In this document: positions 1-9,122 of the stretch, piece by piece
Layout: each line of letters starts with the position of its first letter
How positions within the stretch are numbered: the stretch's first letter is position 1
Source: JACMLD01 sp964245425
Lineage (GTDB): Bacteria; Bacteroidota; Bacteroidia; Chitinophagales; Chitinophagaceae
Direction: 5' to 3'
DNA: 64,000 nucleotides
Assembly (NCBI GenBank): GCA_964245425.1
Contig: CAXTMV010000002.1
Location: 1-64,000, forward strand
Program-made: the position numbers and the translations under genes
The notes under the pieces: model-generated
Databases searched by the model: none
What the model was told of the DNA's origin: nothing
The model's input: only the letters and a program-made list of their open reading frames with translations

Positions 1-544
1 GCATTTTACAGCCGATGATTATGCGCAAAAAGGAAACCTGATAAAATGCAACCCGGCCATTAAAGCGCCGCACCACCGCGAAGCTTTGTGGGAGGCCCTG
101 CTGGACGATCGGCTGGACGTGATTGCCACCGATCATGCGCCCCATACCTGGGAGGAGAAAAACGAGCCTTATGAAAAAGCCCATGCAGGCCTGCCCCTGG
201 TACAGCATTCCGTTTTGCTGATGCTGTATTATGTACAGCAGGGAAAAATCTCCCTTGAAAAAGTAGTAGAAAAAATGAGCCATGCCGTGGCAGATTGTTT
301 CCAGGTGGCCGAACGCGGATATATACGCGAAGGTTATTATGCCGACCTGGTCATTGTTGATTTACAGTCGACTACCACTGTTAGCAAGGAAAATATTTTG
401 TATAAATGCCATTGGAGCCCGCTGGAAGGCATGGTTTTTCCGGCAGCCATCACCCATACATTTGTCAACGGCCAGCTGGTTTATGGAAATGGTAGCTGGG
501 ATGAATCTAAGAAAGGGCAAAGACTGGGGTTTGACAGGAAATAA
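1..544 (+). CDS. pyrC: Dihydroorotase, C-terminal part (5' end outside the window)
   Basis: The reading frame is open from base 2, so the gene starts upstream of the window; only about 180 C-terminal residues are present. The stretch IATDHAPH is the conserved dihydroorotase motif carrying the catalytic Asp and a metal-binding environment. The tail (GYYADLVIVD, WSPLEGM, THTFVNGQLVYGNG) is the usual beta-rich end of cyclic amidohydrolases of this type. The enzyme closes carbamoyl-aspartate to dihydroorotate in pyrimidine synthesis. A dihydroorotate dehydrogenase gene lies at 24172, so the pathway genes are dispersed rather than clustered. An allantoinase or other amidohydrolase is a less likely alternative. 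Confidence 0.88.
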   Translation, partial: HFTADDYAQKGNLIKCNPAIKAPHHREALWEALLDDRLDVIATDHAPHTWEEKNEPYEKAHAGLPLVQHSVLLMLYYVQQGKISLEKVVEKMSHAVADCFQVAERGYIREGYYADLVIVDLQSTTTVSKENILYKCHWSPLEGMVFPAAITHTFVNGQLVYGNGSWDESKKGQRLGFDRK

Positions 545-653
545 GTAAAAAGTCAACATTAAAAATTTAAAAACGCTTGCCAAGGATTTCGCACCGAAGC
601 TTTTTTAATTTTTCCTTTTACATTTTCAATTTGAATTTTTTGAATTCGACACC

Positions 654-1970
654 ATGCAGATAGACAATACCACGTTTAACGATCTTTCCATCTTTCACCA
701 GGAAGAAGAGTCGTCTATTTTTCATAAACTGAATTTTACCGACACCATTGGCGGCAAAGACTGGCTGGCCCGTTTTTTCAGTGAGCCGCTGAATGATCTC
801 AAAAAAATAAATGACATCCAAAAGATACTGCAATGTATAGCCGCAAAAGATGCTGCCTGGACACCCGCCATCACCAATGGAACTGTTATGGTGATGGAAA
901 AATTCTATGAAACACCGGTAGATACCCTCCCCGATCGTCCCAATATAGCCAATGCGCTCACCTATAAATTGCTGCATGCGCCGGATTATTCGCTGGTCCG
1001 GTATACCGTAGGCCATTTTGCCGATTTTGTAAGAGGTATTTTTGACCTCGTAACCCTGTTCGACAACGACCAGAGCCCGGCAACGCTGCGGCTGTACATA
1101 CAACGTGCCGGCCAGCTCATTGGCAATGAAACCATGACCCGGCTGGCGGCTACAAAAAAAGAGGTTGTACTGACGCCGCTGCAAACCATTTATTTCGGTC
1201 ACTATATACGCAATCGTTTTAAAAACGCGGCCCTCGAGCTCATCGATATTTTTGGCCGGCTGGATGCCTGGCATTCCATGGCAAAAGCGGTACAGGCATT
1301 TAAGCTGTCTTTCCCCCTGTTTACCGAGTCTGCACAACCCGCACTGGAGATAAAAGACCTGTACCATATCTTATTGCCCGTACCCGTTGCCTACCATGTA
1401 AACCTGCAGCAACAGCAGAATTTTTTATTTCTCACCGGCGCCAACATGGCCGGTAAAAGCACTTTTATAAAATCGGTGGGCGCCGCTGTTTACCTGGCAC
1501 ACCTGGGCATGGGCGTGCCCGCCACGCAAATGAACCTGACCCTTTTTGACGGGATACTGAGCAACATTAATGTGGAGGATAATATCATAAAAGGAGAAAG
1601 CTATTTTTTCAACGAGGTGCAGCGGATAAAAAACACCATCACCAAAATAAACGATGGCAAAAAATGGCTGGTGCTTATCGACGAACTTTTTAAGGGTACC
1701 AATGTGCAGGATGCCATGAAATGCTCCGGCGCCGTTATAAAAGGATTGATCAGGATACCCAATTCCCTTTTTATTCTTTCTACCCACCTCTATGAAATTT
1801 CCGAGGAGCTCAAAATATACCCCAATATTATCTTCCGCTATTTTGAAACAGAGGTAAGGGAAGACCAGTTATTGTTCAGTTACCAGCTGAAAGAAGGGGT
1901 CAGCAACGACCGCATTGGTTACCTGATTTTAAAACAGGAAAAAGTCGTGGAAATGTTGGAAAAATTATAA
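654..1970 (+). CDS. MutS-like ATPase (MutS domain V) without mismatch-recognition domain
   Basis: 438 residues, half the length of true MutS. The C-terminal half holds the MutS-type ATPase: Walker A GANMAGKST at residues 262-270, a Walker B-like LVLIDELFKGTN, and FILSTHLYE downstream. The first 250 residues are helical lever/clamp-like sequence and lack the N-terminal FxE mismatch-reading domain. Bacteroidota commonly encode such short MutS-family proteins, whose role is not settled; mismatch recognition itself is unlikely. It sits 109 bases after the dihydroorotase. The ATG at 654 is the first Met in frame and directly precedes the folded-looking sequence. Confidence 0.85.
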   Translation: MQIDNTTFNDLSIFHQEEESSIFHKLNFTDTIGGKDWLARFFSEPLNDLKKINDIQKILQCIAAKDAAWTPAITNGTVMVMEKFYETPVDTLPDRPNIANALTYKLLHAPDYSLVRYTVGHFADFVRGIFDLVTLFDNDQSPATLRLYIQRAGQLIGNETMTRLAATKKEVVLTPLQTIYFGHYIRNRFKNAALELIDIFGRLDAWHSMAKAVQAFKLSFPLFTESAQPALEIKDLYHILLPVPVAYHVNLQQQQNFLFLTGANMAGKSTFIKSVGAAVYLAHLGMGVPATQMNLTLFDGILSNINVEDNIIKGESYFFNEVQRIKNTITKINDGKKWLVLIDELFKGTNVQDAMKCSGAVIKGLIRIPNSLFILSTHLYEISEELKIYPNIIFRYFETEVREDQLLFSYQLKEGVSNDRIGYLILKQEKVVEMLEKL

Positions 1971-2182
1971 GGGCGAATCGCCGTTTATTCTCTACGGATG
2001 ATCTATATTTACGCATTATTTTGGTTTATTCTCCTTCGGACAATACCTACTGCCTGCCATATAAAGCATACTAATGGCCGTAAAAGACGCTTCGGCATTA
2101 AAAATGCTTATAATCAACAAATTACGCAAAAACAATACCTATTGAACCAATTGGGCATAAACCTGAAGCAGGTAGTAAAAAG

Positions 2183-3319
2183 ATGATACCAATGGCTAAT
2201 CCGCTACAAAACAAGCGCTCAACGGAACTGGATGCCCTGCGTGGTATCGCAGCCCTGTCTGTTGTCTTGTTTCATTTTACTTTTGGCTACGACAATGGAT
2301 ATGCGGCACTTTCGCCCGATAAATTTTATTTCCGGTACGGTTACCTGGGTGTCAATTTATTTTTTATCATCAGTGGCTTTGTCATCTTCATGACGTTGGA
2401 GAAAACCACTAGTACCCGCGGTTTTGCCATGTCGCGTTTTTCACGCCTGTACCCTGCCTATTGGACGGGCGTTCTCTTAACTGCCTCCATCACCACCTTA
2501 TTTGCCCCTCCTTTACGCGACAATGCGTATACGTTAAAAGAATTGCTGGCCAATTTCAGCATGCTGCAATCTTTTTTTAAGATTAGAAATGTAGACAGCG
2601 TTTACTGGACCCTGTCCGTTGAGCTGGTTTTTTATTTCTGGATGTGGTTATTGTTCAGGATAAGAAAACTTGCCTACACGGAATGGTTTTGCCTGGCCTG
2701 GCTGCTGGCCGTGGTTTGTCTGGAAACATTTAATATTCCGTTTAGAAAATACCTGAATATCATTCTTATTCAGAAATATGCGCCTTTATTTATTGCAGGC
2801 ATCCTATTCTACCGCTTAAAGAAAAACGGGGGAGCATGGTGGATGCACCTGTTGATTCTTTGCAGCCTGCTGGCCGCCTGTTACGACCTGGAATATCCCG
2901 TAAAATCTTACCTGGAACCAGTAGCCAGGCCACATATTGTTCCTTATGTGGTGATCGTTTGCCTGTATGCAGCTTTCTATTTGTTTGTGAATAACAAACT
3001 CGCTTTTTTAGCCGTTAAGCCCTTGCTTTTCCTGGGAAATATATCCTATTGCTTATACCTGGTGCACCAGAACATTGGCTATATTATTATCTACTGGTTA
3101 AAACAGGTGCTTGATAAACAGGTTTTTTATGTTCCCGTTACCGTTCTGCTGGTCACCATATTGGCCTGGGCGGTTCATATGCTGGTAGAAAAGCCGGTAA
3201 TGAACAGGGTGAGGGCTTATAACAAAAAGAAAGAGGCCAAGCTGTTTGCCCCGGCCCCGGGACAAACAACCCTGATCGTAAAAAAGGGCAATCCAACCGG
3301 GATGATGGAGAAATCGTAA
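2183..3319 (+). CDS. Membrane acyltransferase, family 3 (OafA/YrhL type)
   Basis: 378 residues with about ten hydrophobic segments. The N-terminal ELDALRGIAALSVVLFHF carries the RG pair and the family's catalytic-type His (His31). SVYWTLSVELVFYFW near residue 140 is the second hallmark of acyltransferase family 3. Members move acetyl or other acyl groups onto extracytoplasmic sugars such as O-antigen or exopolysaccharide; the substrate cannot be read here. The tail after residue 345 is polar and cytoplasmic. The downstream aminopeptidase begins 15 bases after the stop, so co-transcription is likely. ATG at 2192 is a possible alternative start. Confidence 0.88.
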   Translation: MIPMANPLQNKRSTELDALRGIAALSVVLFHFTFGYDNGYAALSPDKFYFRYGYLGVNLFFIISGFVIFMTLEKTTSTRGFAMSRFSRLYPAYWTGVLLTASITTLFAPPLRDNAYTLKELLANFSMLQSFFKIRNVDSVYWTLSVELVFYFWMWLLFRIRKLAYTEWFCLAWLLAVVCLETFNIPFRKYLNIILIQKYAPLFIAGILFYRLKKNGGAWWMHLLILCSLLAACYDLEYPVKSYLEPVARPHIVPYVVIVCLYAAFYLFVNNKLAFLAVKPLLFLGNISYCLYLVHQNIGYIIIYWLKQVLDKQVFYVPVTVLLVTILAWAVHMLVEKPVMNRVRAYNKKKEAKLFAPAPGQTTLIVKKGNPTGMMEKS

Positions 3320-3334
3320 TTTCATCCGTAAAAA

Positions 3335-4999
3335 ATGCTACGCGGATTTATCAAACAGCTTTTTGAAGGCCTGAATGCATCCTGTAAAAAATACCTGGTT
3401 CTCTTTGTTGGCTGCTGCACCTGCATCCTGCTCAACGCCCAGCGCAATTACAGCCAGCCTGCTTTTGATGTGCAGCATTATACTTTTAACCTGGTGCTGA
3501 ACGATGATAATAACCTGGTAAAAGGTTCAGCTGTCATTACCATTTCATTTCTTCAGTCCGTTACCGGGATTGACATCGATCTCGTAAAGAAAAACAGCAG
3601 TGGCAAAGGCATGACCGTGACTGCCCTGCTGGAAGAAGGCCATCCGGTACCCTTTCAGCAGGCTGAAGACTGGGTTCATATCGATGCCGCAGCCCGAAAG
3701 GGCGAAACCAAAAATTATACCGTACAATATGAAGGAATACCGGCAGACGGTTTAATCATTGACAAAACAAAATACGGACAGCGTAGTTTTTTTGGAGACA
3801 ACTGGCCCAACCGGGCACATAACTGGTTACCCTGTATAGACAACCCCGCAGACAAAGCGGCGGTCGATTTTATTGTAACGGCCCCCAATCATTACCAGGT
3901 AATTGCCAATGGCCTAAAAACAGAAGAGAATAACCTGCCCGGGCAACAGAAACAAACGCATTGGAAAGAAACCGTTGCCCTGCCCACCAAGGTAATGGTG
4001 GTGGGGGTTGCCGACTTTTCCGTTAACTATGCAGGCGATGTAGACTGCATTCCGGTATACAGCTGGGTATATCCTGAAAACAAAGAAAAGGGTTTTTATG
4101 ATTATGCGCTCGCAAAAGACATCCTTCCTTATTTTATACGGCAGGTGGGCCCTTATGCCTATCGCAAGCTGGCCAATGTACAATCCAAAACAAGGTTCGG
4201 CGGCATGGAAAATGCGAGTGCCATTTTTTATTTTGAGAATTCGGTTCAGGGTGACCGTAAGCTGGAAGCGCTGCTCACGCATGAGATTGCGCACCAGTGG
4301 TTTGGTAATTCCGCAACAGAAACCAGTTGGCCCCATGTATGGTTGAGCGAAGGCTTTGCCACTTACATGACACATCTCTACCTGGAGAATAAATACGGCG
4401 CAGACAGCCTGCAAAAACGCCTGCAGGAAGATCGGAAAACGGTGGTTGCCTTTTCCAAAAAGAACCGGCAGCCCATTGTAGACACCTCAGTAAAAAAAGA
4501 TTTTCTCCAGTTGCTGAATGCGAACAGCTACCAGAAAGGTGGCTGGGCACTGCATATGCTGCGCCGGCAGTTAGGCGACAGCCTATTCTGGCAGGGTATC
4601 CGTAGTTATTATGCGCAATATGCCGGCAAGAATGCTTCTACAGAAGATTTTAGGCAGGTAATGGAAACGAGTTCGGGACAAAATCTTCAACCATTTTTCC
4701 GGCAATGGTTGTTTACCGCCGGGCAGCCGGTATTAAAGAGCAGCTGGGCATATGATGCAACAAAGAAAATGCTTACCGTTACCATTGAGCAAATGCAGGC
4801 CAGCGCATTTACATTCCAGTTAGCCATGCAAGTTGAATTGCCAGGCGGAAAAGAGATCAGAACATTTGCCATAAAAGATAAGATCAGCCGTCTCGAATGG
4901 CCGCTGTCGGCGGCGCCGCCTGCGGTGGTACTGGATCCCCATACCGATTTATTATTTGAAGAGGCAGGCAAAGACAGCCTGGAAAAAAATCGCCGCTGA
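3335..4999 (+). CDS. M1 family zinc aminopeptidase, secreted
   Basis: 554 residues. A hydrophobic signal-like segment (KKYLVLFVGCCTCILLNAQ) ends near residue 37. The exopeptidase motif GGMENAS is followed by HEIAHQWFGN (HEXXH, residues 316-320) and the third zinc ligand in LSEGFATYM, spaced as in M1 peptidases. The N-terminal beta domain (HYTFNLVLNDDNN...) matches the substrate-binding domain of the family. It removes N-terminal residues from peptides, probably in the periplasm or outside the cell. It is shorter than the 850-residue PepN class because the long C-terminal helical domain is missing. Its stop codon abuts the stop of the convergent gene with no spacer. Confidence 0.9.
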   Translation: MLRGFIKQLFEGLNASCKKYLVLFVGCCTCILLNAQRNYSQPAFDVQHYTFNLVLNDDNNLVKGSAVITISFLQSVTGIDIDLVKKNSSGKGMTVTALLEEGHPVPFQQAEDWVHIDAAARKGETKNYTVQYEGIPADGLIIDKTKYGQRSFFGDNWPNRAHNWLPCIDNPADKAAVDFIVTAPNHYQVIANGLKTEENNLPGQQKQTHWKETVALPTKVMVVGVADFSVNYAGDVDCIPVYSWVYPENKEKGFYDYALAKDILPYFIRQVGPYAYRKLANVQSKTRFGGMENASAIFYFENSVQGDRKLEALLTHEIAHQWFGNSATETSWPHVWLSEGFATYMTHLYLENKYGADSLQKRLQEDRKTVVAFSKKNRQPIVDTSVKKDFLQLLNANSYQKGGWALHMLRRQLGDSLFWQGIRSYYAQYAGKNASTEDFRQVMETSSGQNLQPFFRQWLFTAGQPVLKSSWAYDATKKMLTVTIEQMQASAFTFQLAMQVELPGGKEIRTFAIKDKISRLEWPLSAAPPAVVLDPHTDLLFEEAGKDSLEKNRR

Positions 5000-5917
5000 T
5001 TACGGAGATGCCATAAATGAAACGCCTTTTTCAAAACCTGAAAAATCAGGCTTCAGGTAATAAGAAAGAACCGCCAAACCAGCACCTGCTCTTTTTACCG
5101 CGAGATAATGAAACAGGGGTTTATAATCTGTCGCCAGATCAGCCAGATTGCCTTTGCTGTTACGGGTGGGCTGCTGCAATCCACCCCCGCCGCCAATCAC
5201 CAGGAAATCTTTTCCCTGCAGGCTAAAATGCTCAAACCTGTGTGCATGACCGGTAATAAACAAACGCGCTTTTGAAGAAGCAATAAAAGCAGGAACAAAA
5301 AGCTGCTGTACGCCGGTATTTCCTTTTACTACGCGGCTATTGGTATACGGTGCATGGTGGCAGCAAACAATAATGGCCTTAACAGCCATGGCCGTATCCA
5401 GGCGGGCCATGCTTGCCTTGTACCACGCTGACTGCTTTTTATTCTCGTCTGCAGTCAACGCCGCAAAATTTGAATTGAGCAGCACCACTGCTACCGAGTC
5501 GGTGACAGACAGGTAGCCAGTGGGCACATTCCCGGTAAATCTCTGCTGAAATTCTTTTTCACCTCTTTTTTTCCGGATCATTATTTCGTGGTTGCCAAGA
5601 ATGCCGTACACAGCTATGTTTTTCCTGCGGCAGCTATCCAGGAATGCATCTACCTTTTTCCATCTATGACTGGCATACCCGAGCGCCACCACATCACCCA
5701 GCATGTAAAGACTGGCCGGTTTGTTTTGAAGGATGGCATCAAAAATAGCCTGTGTAGCTTTCTTGTTGTGGTCAGGCTTTAACAGTAGTTCTTCTACCAA
5801 CATAGGTTGCTGGGTATCGCTTACAAAAAACATTTCTTTGCTGGTCGTATCCTGCGCAACAGCTGTTGACACAAAATAAAAAAAAGAAAGTACCGGCAGC
5901 AAAACATTTTTTTTCAT
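5000..5917 (-). CDS. Secreted calcineurin-like metallophosphoesterase
   Basis: 305 residues with a signal peptide (FFYFVSTAVAQ). The metallophosphoesterase motifs appear in order: FVSDTQ (Asp34, where many relatives have DxH), LGDVVALG (Asp75), GNHEI (108-112), CCHHAPY and GHAHRFE near the end. It should hydrolyse phosphate esters with a two-metal centre in the periplasm or at the surface; the substrate is unknown. It is the last gene of a four-gene minus-strand operon that also encodes a glycerophosphodiester phosphodiesterase, which hints at phosphate or phospholipid-headgroup scavenging. Only ten bases separate it from the gene before it. Confidence 0.87.
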   Translation of the reverse strand: MKKNVLLPVLSFFYFVSTAVAQDTTSKEMFFVSDTQQPMLVEELLLKPDHNKKATQAIFDAILQNKPASLYMLGDVVALGYASHRWKKVDAFLDSCRRKNIAVYGILGNHEIMIRKKRGEKEFQQRFTGNVPTGYLSVTDSVAVVLLNSNFAALTADENKKQSAWYKASMARLDTAMAVKAIIVCCHHAPYTNSRVVKGNTGVQQLFVPAFIASSKARLFITGHAHRFEHFSLQGKDFLVIGGGGGLQQPTRNSKGNLADLATDYKPLFHYLAVKRAGAGLAVLSYYLKPDFSGFEKGVSFMASP

Positions 5918-5927
5918 ACCTGTAGAA

Positions 5928-6545
5928 TTAGCGCCAATGTAAAAATCGCCAGGCCAGTTTTATTTGCAGGTTCAGGGCCGCGTCTTTGGTATCATATGCA
6001 TTCATCCATTCTGCTTCTGCCATTATACTCAGCCTATTTGAAAGCGGCTGCGTATAAGAAACTGCAATATTTGATCCCAAAACAAAGGCGCTTGATGTCA
6101 CCGCTCCGTCGTAATTAAGACGGGTGGTTTCCAGGTAAGCGCCGATACCCGCATATACATTTACACGCTTTATTACTTGCATAGAAAAAACAAAGAGCAG
6201 GGGCACGGCACTCAGGTGCAGGTTACCCGGTTTGCCATTGTTGTTTACTTTATACGAATAAAAATGGGTATAGCCGCTTTCAAAACCCATCCGCAGCCGG
6301 TAGCTGGGGTACCACACAATCCGGATAGTACCCACCGGGCTGAAACGGTTAACGCTGCCCGTAAGTGCCGGCGGCTGAATATGCACTACGGTGGTATAAC
6401 TGCCAAAGCCGCCCCCTATCTGCAGCACAAAAGATTTACCCACCCGGTTACTGTCAATGGCCGCATTCGGCTGCGCCCATGACCGGGTGGTCGATAACAG
6501 CAGCATCAGCACCAGGCAGGAAAACAATTTCTTATTGGTGTACAT
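5928..6545 (-). CDS. Small outer-membrane beta-barrel protein, unknown role
   Basis: 205 residues from the ATG at 6545, chosen because it gives a clean signal peptide (MYTNKKLFSCLVLMLLL...SWAQ); the frame stays open further upstream but inside the neighbouring gene. The mature part alternates polar and hydrophobic residues with aromatic girdles (VLQIGGGFGSYTTVV, VNVYAGIGAYLETT, SIMAEAEWMNAYD), typical of eight-stranded OmpA/OmpW-size barrels. The start overlaps the end of the glycerophosphodiesterase gene by 14 bases, so translation is probably coupled. No specific family was recognised. Confidence 0.7.
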   Translation of the reverse strand: MYTNKKLFSCLVLMLLLSTTRSWAQPNAAIDSNRVGKSFVLQIGGGFGSYTTVVHIQPPALTGSVNRFSPVGTIRIVWYPSYRLRMGFESGYTHFYSYKVNNNGKPGNLHLSAVPLLFVFSMQVIKRVNVYAGIGAYLETTRLNYDGAVTSSAFVLGSNIAVSYTQPLSNRLSIMAEAEWMNAYDTKDAALNLQIKLAWRFLHWR

Positions 6546-7809
6546 AATAGTAAAATGCAATACAGGATGGATAATTTGACAACATGCCATCAAAATGACC
6601 ATCGTTGATAAAATTGCTGATAAATTCCGGTTCGTCAATCGTCCACACATACACTTTTCTGCCCTTGGCATGTTCGGCGGCCACTTCATCATTCTGCGTT
6701 CCTTCTGTAAACCTCGGTGCCCAAATCTTTGCGTTGATCTGATCCGATTCGCCCGGGCCCAGTTCACAGAGAGAAGGCACGGTGGTATAATCCGGCAGTT
6801 GCAGGAACTGGTTAAACTGGTCTTTTTCGGGAAGCCCGATCACAATATCAAGCACCCTGCCCATGGCTGCTGCTTTCTGTATATATTCCTGCTGGATGGC
6901 CCTGGTAGGTGCAATAGACGTGGTATATTTTGTATCGAGCCATACAAAAGACAATTGGGTCTGGTAAACCACTGCATCCAGCGCTTCGCGAAGCGTGGGT
7001 ATTTTCTCACCATGCACCAGCCGTACAAACGTTGAGAGCTGATCGTACGTGTAGTTCTCTATCGGTCCTACCAAACCGCTTTTCTGCGTTTCCCGCAGGT
7101 TCAGGGTATTATCGTGGTATAAAATAGGTACACCGTCTTTTGTATAGCGAACATCTACCTCGATACCTGTTGAACCGAATTCGGGTGTTTTGAGTATCAT
7201 GGCGACGGAATTCTCAGATGCCGGCAGCAGGTCGGATGTTCGGCCGCCCGACCGGTGGGCTGCTATCTGGAAAGGCGCCGGGCTATTGTTTAATTTACGT
7301 GTATACGACAGCGCTATTTCCTGGGTAGGATTGTCCTGCCCACCCCCAAAAAATCCGTTGAAAACAACCTTACCCGAATCTGCAACCGGGTTAGGCCCCA
7401 ATAATATATTGGCGCCCCCGGCTGCATCCATGGTCAGGTGCATAAGACCTGTTTCGGTGCTGACCATCTTGCGCCAGTAGCCATTGAACAGCAATGTTCC
7501 GTTCAGCTGTTTGCCTTCGCAGATAAAGTAGGCGATGTCTTTACCAAAGAAGCCGGTCATATGGTACAGCGTATCGCCGCCCTGGATGGTATGGCTCCAC
7601 TTAAGCACGGCCAGTCCACCAAAAACATCATTGCCGTGGGTAACGGTATAAACACCTTCCATAGCAGGCCGCGAAGCGGCCGGCAGAGACGCGCCTGCAG
7701 GATCATTAAACAGGTTCCAGCCCGAGGTATCGGGCATAACCACCTCGTATTTTTTCTGGCAGGAAACCAATCCGCCGGCAATAAGCAATATAGCGATCAG
7801 CTGTTTCAT
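6532..7809 (-). CDS. Glycerophosphodiester phosphodiesterase family lipoprotein
   Basis: 425 residues. A lipoprotein signal (LLIAGGLVSC, Cys17) implies an anchored, exported protein. Residues 1-175 form a beta-rich N-terminal domain not seen in short GDPDs. The GDPD catalytic barrel then begins at IAAHRSGGRTSD (HR motif) and continues with ENSVAMI, GIEVDVRYTKDGVPILYHD (the EVD...HD metal/catalytic signature) and ends with VYVWTIDEPEF. The enzyme would release alcohols and glycerol-3-phosphate from deacylated phospholipids. Its ATG overlaps the stop of the preceding gene in an ATGA, a sign of translational coupling within the operon. Confidence 0.88.
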   Translation of the reverse strand: MKQLIAILLIAGGLVSCQKKYEVVMPDTSGWNLFNDPAGASLPAASRPAMEGVYTVTHGNDVFGGLAVLKWSHTIQGGDTLYHMTGFFGKDIAYFICEGKQLNGTLLFNGYWRKMVSTETGLMHLTMDAAGGANILLGPNPVADSGKVVFNGFFGGGQDNPTQEIALSYTRKLNNSPAPFQIAAHRSGGRTSDLLPASENSVAMILKTPEFGSTGIEVDVRYTKDGVPILYHDNTLNLRETQKSGLVGPIENYTYDQLSTFVRLVHGEKIPTLREALDAVVYQTQLSFVWLDTKYTTSIAPTRAIQQEYIQKAAAMGRVLDIVIGLPEKDQFNQFLQLPDYTTVPSLCELGPGESDQINAKIWAPRFTEGTQNDEVAAEHAKGRKVYVWTIDEPEFISNFINDGHFDGMLSNYPSCIAFYYYVHQ

Positions 7810-8537
7810 AAGATCAGGGCAATGGTAATTTGAGGATAGAAAATTTTCCGGTTGGTTTTATAAAACAAGGACCAGGTTTGCCAGTAGAAATAATTATTGA
7901 TGGTAGAGAAAGCAAGTGCCAGGTGTTTTTTTCGGTAAAAAGGCTGCTCCAAGGAAAGGCTGAACAGTTCTCCATTGTAATAGGCCGTTCCGGAATGAAT
8001 CTTGCTTTCGCCATTGGCCGCCTGGTAATAAAGATTAAAACAAACCTGTGCCTTCAGGGCAACCAGCAGGTTGTTCCTGGTTTTGTAGCCAACTGAAATG
8101 CCCGGGTAATCCATCCAGCCGGAAGCCTGGCTGTCAAAGCCGCTTACCTTTAAGAATCCAAACCAGTAACCAATATCATTACCCACAGAAAAATAAAATT
8201 TTTTGCTGACGGGTGCTACAAAATAAAGGCCGGTTGATAAATGGTTCTGCAGAAACTGGAACATGATCCGGTTATCAAAAACAAGGTTATCGGTTACTCG
8301 TCGCAGTACCCGGAAATCTCCGCAAGGGATCCGCAGCCGCACTTCTTCGGTAATATCCTGCGGTGTAGTTACCAGCGTAAGACCTAGGGAAGAACGCCAT
8401 TTTTCCCTGTACATGGGATAAGGAAAAAGAATGGCAGCATGTTTTGCATAAAAAGCGGTATCCTGCGCCATGCTATGCACAGTAAACAGTGATACAACCA
8501 TTAAGCTGAAAAAAATACGGGTGGCTGACCGGGGCAT
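7806..8537 (-). CDS. Predicted outer-membrane beta-barrel protein, first gene of GDPD operon
   Basis: 243 residues from the ATG at 8537, which gives a signal peptide ending in VHSMAQ; an upstream in-frame Met at 8654 would add a non-signal leader and is disfavoured. The mature sequence is rich in short aromatic beta strands (FYFSVGNDIGYWFGF, LVALKAQVCFNLYYQ, YYNGELFSLSLEQPF) and ends in ...QITIALIL, consistent with an outer-membrane barrel of about ten strands. No family name can be assigned. It leads the GDPD/phosphoesterase operon and could form the outer-membrane route for its substrates (inference). Confidence 0.68.
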   Translation of the reverse strand: MPRSATRIFFSLMVVSLFTVHSMAQDTAFYAKHAAILFPYPMYREKWRSSLGLTLVTTPQDITEEVRLRIPCGDFRVLRRVTDNLVFDNRIMFQFLQNHLSTGLYFVAPVSKKFYFSVGNDIGYWFGFLKVSGFDSQASGWMDYPGISVGYKTRNNLLVALKAQVCFNLYYQAANGESKIHSGTAYYNGELFSLSLEQPFYRKKHLALAFSTINNYFYWQTWSLFYKTNRKIFYPQITIALIL

Positions 8538-8579
8538 TAGAAAGGCATTGAAGTATAAAATGTGCACTAAAACCCTGCC

Positions 8580-8606
8580 GGAAAAATTGGGCAAAATTAT
8601 TCCTGT
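8580..8606 (-). promoter_or_regulatory. Candidate -7 element (TAATTTTG) for the GDPD operon
   Basis: Read on the minus strand, GGAATAATTTTGCCC contains TAATTTTG, a perfect match to the Bacteroidota -7 consensus TAnnTTTG, about 55 bases upstream of the ATG at 8537. No convincing TTTG or TTG lies at the expected upstream distance, so the call rests on the -7 element alone. Confidence 0.35.
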
Positions 8607-8681
8607 TGCCGGCCGGGCATTTACAGAATGGTTACATTTACGGTTTACAGGCAAGTGCCATCACTCATTTAAGATTTGACC

Positions 8682-8873
8682 ATGACGATCAAGGAGAAAG
8701 TGCAGGAAAAAGAAAAATCCGTAAAGACCTTACTGGACGGTCTTCGGAACCACCTGAACAATAAGCGCATTGAATGGAACAAGGCGCCGCAGTCCTGGGA
8801 GTATATCAGCACACTGGGCATTGCCGAAACAAAACTGCAGGAGCTGCTGGATTATTTAAAGGAGACACCGTAA
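8682..8873 (+). CDS. Small helical protein of unknown function
   Basis: 63 residues from the ATG at 8682; a TTG two codons upstream is possible but unneeded. The sequence is charged and predicted to be all helix (KEKVQEKEKSVKTLLDGLRN, then ETKLQELLDYLKETP), with two amphipathic helices joined by a KAPQSWEYIST linker. There is no signal peptide or membrane segment, so it is cytoplasmic. It is transcribed away from the GDPD operon and toward comM, with 249 bases between it and that gene. No family was recognised. Confidence 0.6.
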   Translation: MTIKEKVQEKEKSVKTLLDGLRNHLNNKRIEWNKAPQSWEYISTLGIAETKLQELLDYLKETP

Positions 8874-9122
8874 CAACCCCACCTCAGCAAACATTAAAAA
8901 TGCAACCGTTACAGTAACAAAATGACAAGCCTTTTTTGAGTATGCGTTCTTGCCCATTCCTTTGAAAAGAGAATTCGTAAGGCACCAATTGCAATACAAT
9001 ATTCCTCCCAGCACCCCTCGTCTAAATCCTCGCTATTCCAGGTTGTTTTTCTGACCAACCATATTGAAATTTATCTGCTACATTGTTACTGCCGTCTGCG
9101 GGATAAATGAATATCGTTACAC

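Noticed and set aside
1998..2186. 62-residue open frame overlapping the acyltransferase start by ATGA
   Set aside because: Its composition is not protein-like, it has no recognisable motif, and the overlap can arise by chance; the acyltransferase start stands without it.
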